From assembly GCF_015182285.1 (NCBI RefSeq), contig NZ_PRDM01000006.1, positions 372,001-436,000 of the forward strand: a stretch of 64,000 nucleotides of DNA. Direction: 5' to 3'. The DNA comes from Flavobacterium hungaricum. GTDB lineage: Bacteria; Bacteroidota; Bacteroidia; Flavobacteriales; Flavobacteriaceae. Shown in pieces: positions 49,792-58,861 of this stretch (positions are counted from its first letter, which is position 1; the number at the start of each line of letters is the position of its first letter). The notes beneath the pieces are model-generated. The model worked only from the letters and a program-made list of their open reading frames with translations, made no database searches and was not told the origin of the DNA. Made by a program: the position numbers and the translations under genes.

Positions 49792-52647
49792 ATGCCTAAA
49801 GACACATCAATAAAATCAGTTTTAATTATAGGTTCAGGACCTATCGTTATTGGCCAAGCTTGCGAATTTGACTATGCGGGATCTCAATCTGCTCGTTCGA
49901 TTCGTGAAGAAGGGATTGAAGTTATTTTGATAAACTCAAATCCAGCAACTATTATGACCGACCCATCTATGGCCGATCATATTTATTTGAAACCTTTGAC
50001 TACAAAATCGATTATTGAAATTCTTAAGGAACACCCGCAAATTGACGCAGTTTTACCTACAATGGGAGGGCAGACAGCATTGAACTTGTGTTTGGAAGCT
50101 GAAGAAAAAGGAATCTGGCAGGATTTCGGAGTAAAATTAATTGGAGTTGATGTAAACGCTATTAATATTACAGAAGACAGAGAGCAGTTTAAACAGCTTT
50201 TAGAAAGAATAAATGTGCCAACTGCGCCTGCTAAAACAGCTACTTCTTACCTTGAAGGAAAAGAAATTGCTCAGGAATTTGGTTTTCCGCTTGTAATTCG
50301 TCCTTCGTTCACATTAGGAGGAACTGGAGCAGCAGTGGTTTACAAAAAAGAAGATTTTGACGAACTTCTAACAAGAGGTTTAGAAGCATCTCCAATTCAC
50401 GAAGTTTTGATCGATAAAGCTTTGATGGGATGGAAAGAATACGAATTAGAACTTTTAAGAGATAAAAATGATAACGTAGTTATTATCTGTTCTATCGAAA
50501 ACATGGATCCAATGGGAATCCATACAGGAGACTCGATCACCGTTGCACCTGCAATGACTTTATCGGATACAACTTTTCAAAAACTGAGAGATTACGCAAT
50601 CTTAATGATGAGAAGTATCGGGAATTTTGCAGGAGGTTGTAACGTACAATTCGCAGTTTCTCCAGACGAAAAAGAAGATATCGTAGCAATCGAAATTAAC
50701 CCTCGTGTGTCTCGTTCTTCTGCTTTAGCATCAAAAGCAACGGGTTATCCAATTGCAAAAATTGCTTCTAAACTGGCTTTAGGATACAATTTAGATGAAT
50801 TGCAAAATCAAATTACAAAATCTACTTCGGCTCTTTTCGAACCAACTTTAGATTATGTAATCGTAAAAATACCACGTTGGAACTTCGATAAATTTGAAGG
50901 ATCTGACAGAACTTTAGGTCTTCAGATGAAATCTGTAGGTGAGGTTATGGGAATCGGACGTTCTTTTCAGGAAGCGCTTCACAAAGCAACTCAATCTTTA
51001 GAAATTAAAAGAAATGGTTTAGGAGCTGACGGAAAAGGATACAAAGATTACGAGCAGATAATCGAAAAGCTTACTTATGCAAGCTGGGACAGAGTTTTTG
51101 TGATTTATGATGCAATAGCAATGGGAATTCCGTTGAGCAGAATTCATGAAATTACAAGAATTGACATGTGGTTCTTAAAACAATACGAAGAACTGTATGT
51201 TTTAGAGAAAGAAATTTCAAACTATAAAGTTTCTAATCTTCCAAAAGAATTATTACTAGAAGCAAAACAAAAAGGTTTTGCCGACAGACAATTGGCTCAC
51301 ATGATGAATTGCTTGGAAAGTGAAGTGCATACTTTACGTATGGAGCAAAAAATCAACCGTGTATTTAAATTGGTAGATACTTGTGCGGCTGAGTTTAAAG
51401 CGCAGACTCCTTATTACTATTCAACTTTTGAAGCTGAAATCGAAAAAGCAAACGGAGAGCGTTTTGTAGACAATGAAAGCGTTGTTACAGAGAAAAAGAA
51501 AGTAATTGTTTTAGGTTCTGGACCAAACAGAATCGGACAAGGAATCGAGTTTGATTACTCTTGTGTGCACGGAGTTTTGGCTGCAAAAGAATGCGGTTAC
51601 GAAACAATCATGATTAACTGTAATCCTGAAACGGTTTCGACAGATTTTGATACAGCTGATAAATTATATTTTGAACCAGTTTTCTGGGAACATATTTACG
51701 ATATTATCCAACACGAAAAACCAGAAGGTGTAATCGTGCAGTTAGGAGGGCAGACGGCTTTGAAATTGGCGGATAAACTTTCTAAATACGGAATCAAAAT
51801 TATCGGAACTAGTTTTGATGCACTTGATTTAGCAGAAGACAGAGGACGTTTCTCTGACTTGTTGACAGAATTGCATATTCCTTTCCCAAGATTCGGAATT
51901 GCTGAAACTGCTGACGAGGCTTCAAAATTAGCAGACTCTTTAGATTTCCCGCTTTTAATTCGTCCTTCTTATGTATTAGGAGGTCAGGGAATGAAAATTG
52001 TAATCAACAAAAAAGAACTTGAAGAGCACGTTATCGATTTGTTGAAAACAATTCCAGGAAACAAATTACTTTTAGATCACTACTTAGCTGGAGCAATCGA
52101 AGCTGAAGCGGATGCTATTTGTGATGCTGACGGAAATGTGTACATCATTGGAATTATGGAACACATCGAGCCTTGCGGGGTTCACTCTGGAGATAGTAAC
52201 GCAACATTGCCTCCTTTTAACTTAGGAGAATTTGTAATGCAGCAAATTAAAGATCATACGCATAAAATTGCAAGAGCTTTAAAAACAGTTGGTTTAATCA
52301 ATATTCAGTTTGCGATAAAAGATGATACGGTTTACATTATCGAAGCAAACCCAAGAGCTTCTAGAACGGTTCCGTTTATTGCAAAAGCTTACGGAGAACC
52401 TTATGTAAACTACGCTACAAAAGTGATGTTAGGCCACAATAAAGTAACTGACTTTGATTTCAATCCGCAATTAAAAGGATATGCGATTAAGCAGCCGGTT
52501 TTCTCTTTCAGCAAGTTCCCGAATGTAAACAAAGCGTTAGGGCCAGAAATGAAATCGACAGGAGAAAGCATCTTGTTTATTGATGACTTAAAAGACGATC
52601 AATTCTACGAATTGTACTCTAGAAGAAAAATGTATTTGAGTAAATAA
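49792..52647 (+). CDS. carB: Carbamoyl-phosphate synthase large subunit, short form
   Basis: 951 residues. First ATP-grasp half with VLIIGSGPIVIGQACEFDYAGSQ and SFTLGGTGAAVV; second half from about 560 with VIVLGSGPNRIGQGIEFDYSCVH and SYVLGGQGMKIV. It makes carbamoyl phosphate for pyrimidine and arginine synthesis using ammonia from CarA. The protein ends ALGPEMKSTGESILFIDDLK...SK, so the C-terminal MGS-like allosteric domain present in the 1073-residue E. coli enzyme is absent. No frameshift is seen, and short CarB is known in flavobacteria. carA is not in this window. Confidence 0.95.
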   Translation: MPKDTSIKSVLIIGSGPIVIGQACEFDYAGSQSARSIREEGIEVILINSNPATIMTDPSMADHIYLKPLTTKSIIEILKEHPQIDAVLPTMGGQTALNLCLEAEEKGIWQDFGVKLIGVDVNAINITEDREQFKQLLERINVPTAPAKTATSYLEGKEIAQEFGFPLVIRPSFTLGGTGAAVVYKKEDFDELLTRGLEASPIHEVLIDKALMGWKEYELELLRDKNDNVVIICSIENMDPMGIHTGDSITVAPAMTLSDTTFQKLRDYAILMMRSIGNFAGGCNVQFAVSPDEKEDIVAIEINPRVSRSSALASKATGYPIAKIASKLALGYNLDELQNQITKSTSALFEPTLDYVIVKIPRWNFDKFEGSDRTLGLQMKSVGEVMGIGRSFQEALHKATQSLEIKRNGLGADGKGYKDYEQIIEKLTYASWDRVFVIYDAIAMGIPLSRIHEITRIDMWFLKQYEELYVLEKEISNYKVSNLPKELLLEAKQKGFADRQLAHMMNCLESEVHTLRMEQKINRVFKLVDTCAAEFKAQTPYYYSTFEAEIEKANGERFVDNESVVTEKKKVIVLGSGPNRIGQGIEFDYSCVHGVLAAKECGYETIMINCNPETVSTDFDTADKLYFEPVFWEHIYDIIQHEKPEGVIVQLGGQTALKLADKLSKYGIKIIGTSFDALDLAEDRGRFSDLLTELHIPFPRFGIAETADEASKLADSLDFPLLIRPSYVLGGQGMKIVINKKELEEHVIDLLKTIPGNKLLLDHYLAGAIEAEADAICDADGNVYIIGIMEHIEPCGVHSGDSNATLPPFNLGEFVMQQIKDHTHKIARALKTVGLINIQFAIKDDTVYIIEANPRASRTVPFIAKAYGEPYVNYATKVMLGHNKVTDFDFNPQLKGYAIKQPVFSFSKFPNVNKALGPEMKSTGESILFIDDLKDDQFYELYSRRKMYLSK

Positions 52648-52664
52648 TCTCGGATTCAGATATA

Positions 52665-52696
52665 AAAAAAGCTCCAATGAAAATTGGAGCTTTTTT
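52665..52696 (+). terminator. Terminator of carB (copy 1 of a duplicated hairpin)
   Basis: AAAAAAGCTCCAAT, loop GAAA, ATTGGAGCTTTTTT. An almost identical block recurs at 53379-53410. Confidence 0.88.
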
Positions 52697-52701
52697 GTTT
52701 C

Positions 52702-53244
52702 TTAGTAGGCAACATCATATTTATAATTAAAAGTGCCATCTGTAACCTGCGTTGTAACTGGATTATCCGTTCCAATTGGTTTTGAATACTCCTCAACGCA
52801 ATTAAAAGAAAATGTTCCTGCTACGATTTTTGTATTTAAATCAATTGATGTTATAGATAAAGTTCCTTTGGCAGCATATTGTTTTTTGGGTTTACTATTA
52901 AATGTAAATTGTATTTGTGTTTTTGAAGCATCATAAGTTTCTGGTGTAATAGGGTAAGTGCCAATTTTTAGATCGCTTCTTTTAATGTATATAACTATTT
53001 CGTCTAATCCTTTTCTTCCCTGTAATTGAATGTATTCATTTGCAGGATAATAAGTAAATAATGGTTTTGTTGCAAAATTTGAATTGAACGGGTTGTTCAT
53101 TTCCCATAAAGTTCCATCAATTTTAGCAGTCATAGCATATTTTGATGTCGGAACGGTTGGATCTTCTGGATTTTCACTGTTATCACTTGAACAACTGCTT
53201 AGAATTAAAACTAAAAAAAGAAAAAGAATTTTTGGTGTTTTCAT
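52702..53244 (-). CDS. DUF6252-like lipoprotein
   Basis: 180 residues with lipobox LSSC (Cys about 18) and a Ser/Asn/Pro linker. The body is beta-rich: MTAKIDGTLWEMNN, YIQLQGRKGLDEIVIYIKR, GTYPIT, GTLSITSIDLNTKIVAGTFSF and VTDGTFNYKYDVAY, which fits the DUF6252 flavobacterial lipoprotein family. Outer-membrane anchored or surface-exposed, function unknown. It lies between two copies of the same terminator. Confidence 0.8.
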   Translation of the reverse strand: MKTPKILFLFLVLILSSCSSDNSENPEDPTVPTSKYAMTAKIDGTLWEMNNPFNSNFATKPLFTYYPANEYIQLQGRKGLDEIVIYIKRSDLKIGTYPITPETYDASKTQIQFTFNSKPKKQYAAKGTLSITSIDLNTKIVAGTFSFNCVEEYSKPIGTDNPVTTQVTDGTFNYKYDVAY

Positions 53245-53378
53245 AATTGGTATTTGTGTTATCTTGGTTGTAAATGTAGAAAAATGTTTGTTAATATTTA
53301 TTTCTAATCCTCTAAATAATAAAAAATTGATGAAGTATTTATTACAATTTTTTAAAAGCCTTATTATTAGTTTTATAT

Positions 53379-53410
53379 AAAAAAAGCTCCAATGAAAATT
53401 GGAGCTTTTT
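53379..53410 (-). terminator. Terminator copy 2
   Basis: Same hairpin as 52665-52696, here serving the minus-strand YiaA gene (T-rich on the minus strand). Confidence 0.85.
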
Positions 53411-53430
53411 GCTTTTATTTGGTTATAAAA

Positions 53431-53829
53431 CTATTCACTTTGACCAAAATTCATATTGTCTCTTGTGTTTTTTTGCACAGAAATGGCGCCAAACAATGCT
53501 AATAAAAATGCAAACGCATAGAAACCTTTTTCGCTTGGTAAAATAGTTGCATTCCATAATCCTACTACTAAAAGAACAATAGATAAAAGAGTTCCGAACC
53601 AGCAGATTCCGTAGTACATATCGGTTACCGGAAGTTTTTCAAGTCTGTCTCTAACACTTTTTTGAAGAGAAACAACAGCAAAAAGTCCGAACATTAAAAC
53701 AGTGAAATAATATCCTTTTTCGTTCAACAGCATTTCGGCTCTGGCAAGTCCAACAATAAATCCGATTGTTCCTGCTGCAAGAGCTACCCAAGATGCTGCA
53801 ATAAATGCATTCGATGTTTTTTGTATCAT
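53431..53829 (-). CDS. YiaA/YiaB family inner-membrane protein
   Basis: 132 residues with four helices in two similar pairs: AFIAASWVALAAGTIGFIVGLARAEMLLNEKGYYFTVLMFGLFAVVSLQKSVRD and YYGICWFGTLLSIVLLVVGLWNATILPSEKGFYAFAFLLALFGAISVQKNTRD. This internal repeat, with EKG(Y/F)Y and SxQKxxRD, is the YiaAB two-helix domain twice. Function unknown, widespread in enterics and Bacteroidota. Confidence 0.9.
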   Translation of the reverse strand: MIQKTSNAFIAASWVALAAGTIGFIVGLARAEMLLNEKGYYFTVLMFGLFAVVSLQKSVRDRLEKLPVTDMYYGICWFGTLLSIVLLVVGLWNATILPSEKGFYAFAFLLALFGAISVQKNTRDNMNFGQSE

Positions 53830-53971
53830 AATTATGGTTTAATTAGGTTATGAAATTGAGTTTTTGGCAGTTCAATCTCATTTGGTAAATGTAATTAATT
53901 TTGAGTAGCATCAAAATAAAAAAAATATTGAATTAGTAAGTTTTATCTTTCTTATTTGGTTTTTAAAAAAA

Positions 53972-53995
53972 GAAAGCTCCATTATTGGAGCTTTC
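53972..53995 (-). terminator. Terminator of the ECF/DUF4252 operon
   Basis: GAAAGCTCC / GGAGCTTTC around ATTATT, T-rich on the minus strand; sits 19 bases past the last stop. Confidence 0.8.
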
Positions 53996-54013
53996 ATAAA
54001 ATAAAGTAAGAAA

Positions 54014-54556
54014 TTATTTTTTAAGTAATTGTTCTAATGGTTTCAGCTGTTCCATATCAATTTTTGATTTTTGCAGCACAGACATCAACGTCATAATATT
54101 ATTCGGATTCATATTATCTCCTAAAACCCTCACGACTGCAAAACCGTTTTCTTTTCTGTTGGCAAAAATGACAAACTCTTTAATATCATCGTCACTTCCT
54201 ACATAACTTACAGATGCACCGTCTTTACCCGAACCAAATTTCATCAATTCTTGATATTTCGGATCTTTTAATATGGCTTTTACTTTGGTTCTTTCGGTTT
54301 CAAATTGCGCCTGATTTGTTTGATCTGCTTTGAAAGCCAGAATATTCATTTTATCAAAAGAATTTAAAGCTTCACTTTGTTCGGCAGATAGTTTGGATTT
54401 TTCTACATTAAGAATATCCGGTGAAATGTCCACTGAGATAAAATCTTTTTTCTCTGAGTTTTCTACAAAATATTTTTGCAGAGACGGTTCAGAATTACAG
54501 CTTACTAAAGTAAGTAAGAAGAATAGGGCTGAGGTTATAACTGTCGCTTTCATCAT
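54014..54556 (-). CDS. DUF4252 lipoprotein
   Basis: 180 residues starting MMKATVITSALFF (the second Met also possible), with lipobox LVSC. The body matches DUF4252: FISVDISPDILNVEKSKLSAEQ, NILAFKADQTNQAQFETERTKVKAILKDPKYQELMKF, SVSYVGSDDDIKEFVIFANRKENGFAVVRVLGDNMNP. The start overlaps the stop of the upstream DUF4252 gene (TAATG). Function unknown; the context is a sigma/anti-sigma operon. Confidence 0.85.
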   Translation of the reverse strand: MMKATVITSALFFLLTLVSCNSEPSLQKYFVENSEKKDFISVDISPDILNVEKSKLSAEQSEALNSFDKMNILAFKADQTNQAQFETERTKVKAILKDPKYQELMKFGSGKDGASVSYVGSDDDIKEFVIFANRKENGFAVVRVLGDNMNPNNIMTLMSVLQKSKIDMEQLKPLEQLLKK

Positions 54557-55083
54557 TATTTTTTGCCTTTAGAGGCTTTTTTAAGATCAGAACCGCCTGG
54601 AAGCTGCATTTTGTCTGTTAGTACAGAGATTTCATTTAAATCAAAATTACCTGTAAGCGATAAAAGAACAGTGTCGTCATTTTTAGCACCTTCCACATAC
54701 ATTAGTAATTCTTTGATCTGCGTATCTGTCGCACCAGATTTTACCATTATTTTGACATTTTTTCCACTGTCGTTAATGCGCATTAGTTCTTCTAAACCAG
54801 CAGTTTTAATGTATCTATCTGCGGTAGCTTTCATATCAGCTTCTACTTTTGGATTTTTAGTTGTAAACACTTTTAAGTAATCCAGTTTCTTGATGAGATT
54901 AATGTACTGTTGTGTTTCTTTATCAGAAGCGTCTACTTTTACTTTGCTCATCAAATCGAACATTTTTTTGTTGACAATTACAGAGGTTACGTCGTCTTGA
55001 CCGTCAAACTTGTCAAACGCATTTTGAGCGTAGAACAATTGTGTAAATAAGGCAAATACTAAAGTTAAAAAGATCGTTTTCAT
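54556..55083 (-). CDS. DUF4252 secreted protein
   Basis: 175 residues starting MKTIFLTLVFALFTQLFYAQ (signal peptide, 55083); the frame to 55128 is less likely. The body VTSVIVNKKMFDLMSKVKVD, YLKVFTTKNPKVEADMKATADRYIKTAGLEELMRI and VKIMVKSGATDTQIKELLMYVEG is the same family as its neighbour, here non-lipidated. It lies 57 bases after the anti-sigma gene. Probably periplasmic and a target or output of this sigma unit. Confidence 0.85.
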   Translation of the reverse strand: MKTIFLTLVFALFTQLFYAQNAFDKFDGQDDVTSVIVNKKMFDLMSKVKVDASDKETQQYINLIKKLDYLKVFTTKNPKVEADMKATADRYIKTAGLEELMRINDSGKNVKIMVKSGATDTQIKELLMYVEGAKNDDTVLLSLTGNFDLNEISVLTDKMQLPGGSDLKKASKGKK

Positions 55084-55140
55084 GCTAGTGGTATTATTTT
55101 TACTGTTTTCTAAGATTGTTGATTTCATTTTTGATTGATT

Positions 55141-55617
55141 TTATTGTTTAAATATTTTATTTTTTGATTTTTCGTATTCGTTAATGTATTGTACACTTTC
55201 AATACCTACATTAACATTGTTTGATAATAACGCTAAAGCTTTCTGCGTTGCCGCCAATGCTTCTTCAGGATTATCATAGGTTCCTAATTCTGTCTTCGAA
55301 GCCACTGCAGTGTTTGAATTATTGCTTTCGCTGACATAAAAATAAGATCCCACTCCGAGCAAAATTACAGTTGAAGCTGCAATCGATAACCACGCTGTTT
55401 TACGTTGTTTATTCCGAGTCTTCGGAAGTAGTGGAATTTCATGCGTTGATTTCTGTTCTTTTGCCTGAGAGAAATAGCCAAACATAGGTTTGTACTGCTC
55501 CAAATGCTGCGCAACATTTGATGAAGAAAAGTATTCTTTTAATTGGTTTTCTTCGGCAATAGATGTTTCTCCCTGAAAGTATTTTTCTATTATATCTTCT
55601 ATTTTATTTAGTTCCAT
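55141..55617 (-). CDS. Putative anti-sigma factor
   Basis: 158 residues. Cytoplasmic N-terminus (about 1-72, helices IEDIIEKYFQGETSIAEENQLKEYF), one transmembrane helix about 76-95 (LSIAASTVILLGVGSYFYV), and a short periplasmic tail. The IEKYFxGETSxxEExxLKxYF start is typical of Bacteroidota anti-sigma-like proteins. The start overlaps the sigma-factor stop by 14 bases. Binding of the sigma factor is inferred from position and topology. Confidence 0.75.
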   Translation of the reverse strand: MELNKIEDIIEKYFQGETSIAEENQLKEYFSSSNVAQHLEQYKPMFGYFSQAKEQKSTHEIPLLPKTRNKQRKTAWLSIAASTVILLGVGSYFYVSESNNSNTAVASKTELGTYDNPEEALAATQKALALLSNNVNVGIESVQYINEYEKSKNKIFKQ

Positions 55618-56113
55618 ATAGATGAGTATTGGTCATTGATTCTCTAATTTTTTTTCTAGCTCTCGAAAGTGCCACTCGTATTGCAGTTTCGTTCATGTTG
55701 ACAATTTTTGCTATTTCGTCAAACTCATATTGTTCTACATCCCGAAGCTGTATTAATAACTGCATTTGTTCGGGCAGCTGATTTATAATTTTTTCTACCC
55801 ATTCCAGACTGTCCGTGTCTTCCAATTGTTTGTCCAGTTGCGGCTGGCGGTCTGTAAAATTATTGTGAACGATTTTTAGATTTCCTGCTCGTTTAGATTT
55901 TAACTGATCCAGACAATAATTCTTGGTCATTGTCATGGCCAGTGCTTCTACACTGTTGTAATCTTCCAGGTTTTCTTTTTTGTTCCATAATTTTACCATT
56001 ACTTCCTGAGTCGCATCTTCGGCCTCTTCGGTGCTGGTAAGCAATCTTTTTGCCAGACGAAAAACTTTGTCTTTAAAAGGATTTATGAGTTCTATAAATA
56101 CATTTTGGTTCAT
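55604..56113 (-). CDS. ECF RNA polymerase sigma factor
   Basis: 169 residues with sigma region 2 (about 10-75: FIELINPFKDKVFRLAKRLL, EDATQEVMVKLW) and region 4 (about 115-160: INQLPEQMQLLIQLRDVEQYEFDEIAKIVNMNETAIRVALSRARKKIRE). It initiates transcription of an envelope-linked regulon, perhaps including its own operon with anti-sigma and DUF4252 genes. First gene of the operon; no clear promoter was picked out upstream. Confidence 0.9.
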   Translation of the reverse strand: MNQNVFIELINPFKDKVFRLAKRLLTSTEEAEDATQEVMVKLWNKKENLEDYNSVEALAMTMTKNYCLDQLKSKRAGNLKIVHNNFTDRQPQLDKQLEDTDSLEWVEKIINQLPEQMQLLIQLRDVEQYEFDEIAKIVNMNETAIRVALSRARKKIRESMTNTHLYGTK

Positions 56114-56279
56114 TAATCGGTTGGTTATTGATTAGCTTATAAATTCAAGACGAAGCAAGATTCTATTTGTTACAACAAAAAATATTTTTTTTTTGTTGTA
56201 AAAAAAAACTTAGGTACTGGTACAAGATAAAACTAAAGGTATTACTTTTACAATTATACCACTAAGAAACCTACACAGT

Positions 56280-57752
56280 ATGAAAACACCTTTAAAAAGC
56301 GTTCTTTTTATTTTTCTTCTTGCCTTTTCTTTGCAGTCCTGCGAAGATAATGACGATACAGCAGCTCCCGCAGCAATACAGGTAAATGATTTTATCTGGA
56401 AAGCATTGAATGAAGTTTATTTATGGCAGGCAGATGTTCCGAACTTAGCAGATAATCGTTTTGCAAATCAGAACGAGTTAAATAATTTCTTGAAAGGGTA
56501 TGCTAAACCAGAAGATTTATTCGAAGACTTATTGTACAAGCCAGAAAGTAAATTTCAAAATGGTGACGCAGTAGACCGTTTCAGCTGGATTGTTTCCGAT
56601 TATACCGTACTTGAACAAGAATTAAACGGTGTTTCTAAAAATAACGGAGTTGATTTTGGATTAATGCGTGCCGCAGCTGGTTCTAATGATTTAGTTGGTT
56701 ATGTACGTTATATTATTCCAAATTCTGACGCTTCTTCTAAAGCTATAAAACGAGGTGATTTGTTTCCCAAAATAAACGGAACTCAAATTACGGTTTCTAA
56801 TTATCAGCAATTGTTAGGTCAGGACAGTTATACTTTAAACTTTGCAGATTATGTCGGAAGCACATTTGTGTCAAACGGAAAATCGGTTTCTTTGACTAAG
56901 ACTGTTTTAGAAGAAAATCCTATTTTTATCAATAAAGTAATTACTTCAGGAAGTCATAAAATTGGTTATTTGTTGTATAATGGTTTTTATTCTGATTATG
57001 ATGAAAAACTAAATCAAGCTTTTGGGGAGTTAAAATCACAAGGAATTACAGAGTTGGTTTTAGATTTACGTTATAATGGAGGAGGATCTGTTCGTACTTC
57101 AACCCGATTGGCAACCATGATTACGGGACAGTTTGGAACGAATGTGTTTTCGAAAAGACAATACAATGATAAATTGATGAGTGTTTTTAGTCCAGAAAGC
57201 TTAAACGAAAGATTTGTCTCTGATATTGACGGTAAAGCAGTAAACAGCTTAAATCTAAGTAAAATTTATATTATTACAACTGCAAGTACGGCATCTGCAA
57301 GTGAATTGATTATTAATGGTTTGAAACCTTATATCAGCGTTGTGCAGATTGGAGAAACTACTACAGGGAAAAATGTAGGTTCTTTTACGGTTTATGATTC
57401 AGATACTTATCTTACCAAAGAAGGATTGAATAAAAATCACAAATATGCAATGCAGCCATTGGTGTTTAAAATTGCTAATGCCTCTGGTTTTGGAGATTAC
57501 CAGCAAGGTTTGACTGCAGATTATCCGCAGATCGAAAGAATTACAACTTATGGAGTTCTGGGAGATCCTGCTGAACCTTTGTTAAGTAAGGCTATTTCGA
57601 TAATTACCGGTAATACTGCTAAAAGCAGCGGTCAGGATTCAGAAGTTACTACAATGCCTTATGTAACAGATTCGAAAATTATTAACGGACTTCGTCATGG
57701 TATGTATTTAGAAACGGCTCCGCAAGAGTTAGTAAATCTAATAAAGAAATAA
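56280..57752 (+). CDS. S41 family peptidase, lipoprotein
   Basis: 490 residues. Lipobox LQSC (Cys21), N-terminal helical region, PDZ-like segment about 135-210 (AIKRGDLFPKINGTQI), then the S41 core with VLDLRYNGGGSVRTS and catalytic Ser in TASTASASE (334-342). A catalytic Lys candidate lies in GETTTGKNVGS. It is a tail-specific or carboxyl-terminal processing protease in the periplasm or outer membrane. Divergent from the sigma operon; the 166-base gap may hold both promoters. Confidence 0.9.
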   Translation: MKTPLKSVLFIFLLAFSLQSCEDNDDTAAPAAIQVNDFIWKALNEVYLWQADVPNLADNRFANQNELNNFLKGYAKPEDLFEDLLYKPESKFQNGDAVDRFSWIVSDYTVLEQELNGVSKNNGVDFGLMRAAAGSNDLVGYVRYIIPNSDASSKAIKRGDLFPKINGTQITVSNYQQLLGQDSYTLNFADYVGSTFVSNGKSVSLTKTVLEENPIFINKVITSGSHKIGYLLYNGFYSDYDEKLNQAFGELKSQGITELVLDLRYNGGGSVRTSTRLATMITGQFGTNVFSKRQYNDKLMSVFSPESLNERFVSDIDGKAVNSLNLSKIYIITTASTASASELIINGLKPYISVVQIGETTTGKNVGSFTVYDSDTYLTKEGLNKNHKYAMQPLVFKIANASGFGDYQQGLTADYPQIERITTYGVLGDPAEPLLSKAISIITGNTAKSSGQDSEVTTMPYVTDSKIINGLRHGMYLETAPQELVNLIKK

Positions 57753-57785
57753 AAAAAAGGCTTTCAGAAATGAAAGCCTTTTTTT
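57753..57785 (+). terminator. Terminator of the S41 gene
   Basis: AAAAAAGGCTTTCA / TGAAAGCCTTTTTT around GAAA, beginning at the stop codon. Confidence 0.88.
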
Positions 57786-57820
57786 GTGAATTAAACAAAA
57801 ACAATTCTAAAAGTAAAAGT

Positions 57821-58858
57821 TTAATCGTTAAAATAGAAACCGTTTGATCCGGCTCCGGTAGTTAATTCTTTTTGTAAAGCTCCAGATAAGCTGTAGATAA
57901 ATGCTTTACTGTCTGCTCCAAATTTTGCATCAGCAATATAAATGCGGTTATCATTAACAGTAAAACCATATACGTAGCTTGCATCCGAAGTAAATAATGG
58001 TGCTGTCGCAGCTGTTGTAGCACTTAGGCCAATAGAATAAACTGCATTTGAAGCTGTATAATAAACTTTATTATCTTCAATATCCAAGAAACCAGCTTCT
58101 CCAATACTAGCAGGAAGTGCAATACGAGAAACAGCTTTATCAGCTATTTTTATTTTTACAATTTCACCTGCAGCTTGGTAAGGTTTTCTTAAAATGAAGA
58201 TTATTCCATCTTCTTCTTCAATAGAATCTCCGTCATAACCAATTGTTACAGGAGTTTCAAGCGCTTTTGATGCAATGTTATAGATTAACATTTTGTCATT
58301 ATAGGTGTCTGTAATATAAAGTTTTCCATTTTCCTCAATAACTCTATTTGCTGTTGCGTTTAAAGCTACTTTAGATTCTACAGTGTTTGTCGACAAGTTG
58401 ATTACTGCAATGTAGTCGTCTGTATCGCCACTTACAGGATTATCATACGAATAGGTGTTTGCGTTGATCACATACGCTTTTCCGTCTTTAACAACGCCAT
58501 ATCTTGGCGCAGCAAGATCAGAATCTATTTTTGCAATTAATTTAAATGTATAACGATTTACTACGTTAATTACATTAGATCCGCCTGCAATGATATACGC
58601 TCTGTCTCCGCTAAAAAAGATATTTTGTAAATATCCTCCAACTGCATCAGTTCCATTTTCTGTTTTGTAAACATCTTTAGTAAAAGAGCTAAAATCATTA
58701 CTTGAGAAAGAAATAGTTCCAAGGCTTTTACTTCCTTCATTCAAAATGAAAAAACCATTGTCATAAGCACCTTTTGGAGTATCATTATCATCATCACTTG
58801 AACAAGAAACGAATACTGAAATGCTTAAAGCTATTAAAAGTAATTTGCTGAACTTCAT
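57821..58858 (-). CDS. Surface lipoprotein, beta-propeller (DUF5074/YncE-like)
   Basis: 345 residues, lipobox FVSC (Cys19) followed by the acidic linker SSDDDNDTP typical of exported flavobacterial surface lipoproteins. The body is a YncE-like propeller: NGFFILNEGSKSLGTISFSS, YGVVKDGKAYVINAN, NRVIEENGKLYITDTYNDKMLIYNI and VYGFTVNDNRIYIADAKF. It is 3 bases after the BtuB-like receptor gene and under the same cobalamin riboswitch, so probably a corrinoid-capturing partner of the receptor (inference). Confidence 0.85.
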   Translation of the reverse strand: MKFSKLLLIALSISVFVSCSSDDDNDTPKGAYDNGFFILNEGSKSLGTISFSSNDFSSFTKDVYKTENGTDAVGGYLQNIFFSGDRAYIIAGGSNVINVVNRYTFKLIAKIDSDLAAPRYGVVKDGKAYVINANTYSYDNPVSGDTDDYIAVINLSTNTVESKVALNATANRVIEENGKLYITDTYNDKMLIYNIASKALETPVTIGYDGDSIEEEDGIIFILRKPYQAAGEIVKIKIADKAVSRIALPASIGEAGFLDIEDNKVYYTASNAVYSIGLSATTAATAPLFTSDASYVYGFTVNDNRIYIADAKFGADSKAFIYSLSGALQKELTTGAGSNGFYFND

Positions 58859-58861
58859 ATA

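Noticed and set aside
52600..52700. CarB shortness as a frameshift or sequencing error
   Set aside because: The stop is followed within 20 bases by a strong terminator and no MGS-like sequence is seen downstream in any frame; short CarB is typical of flavobacteria.
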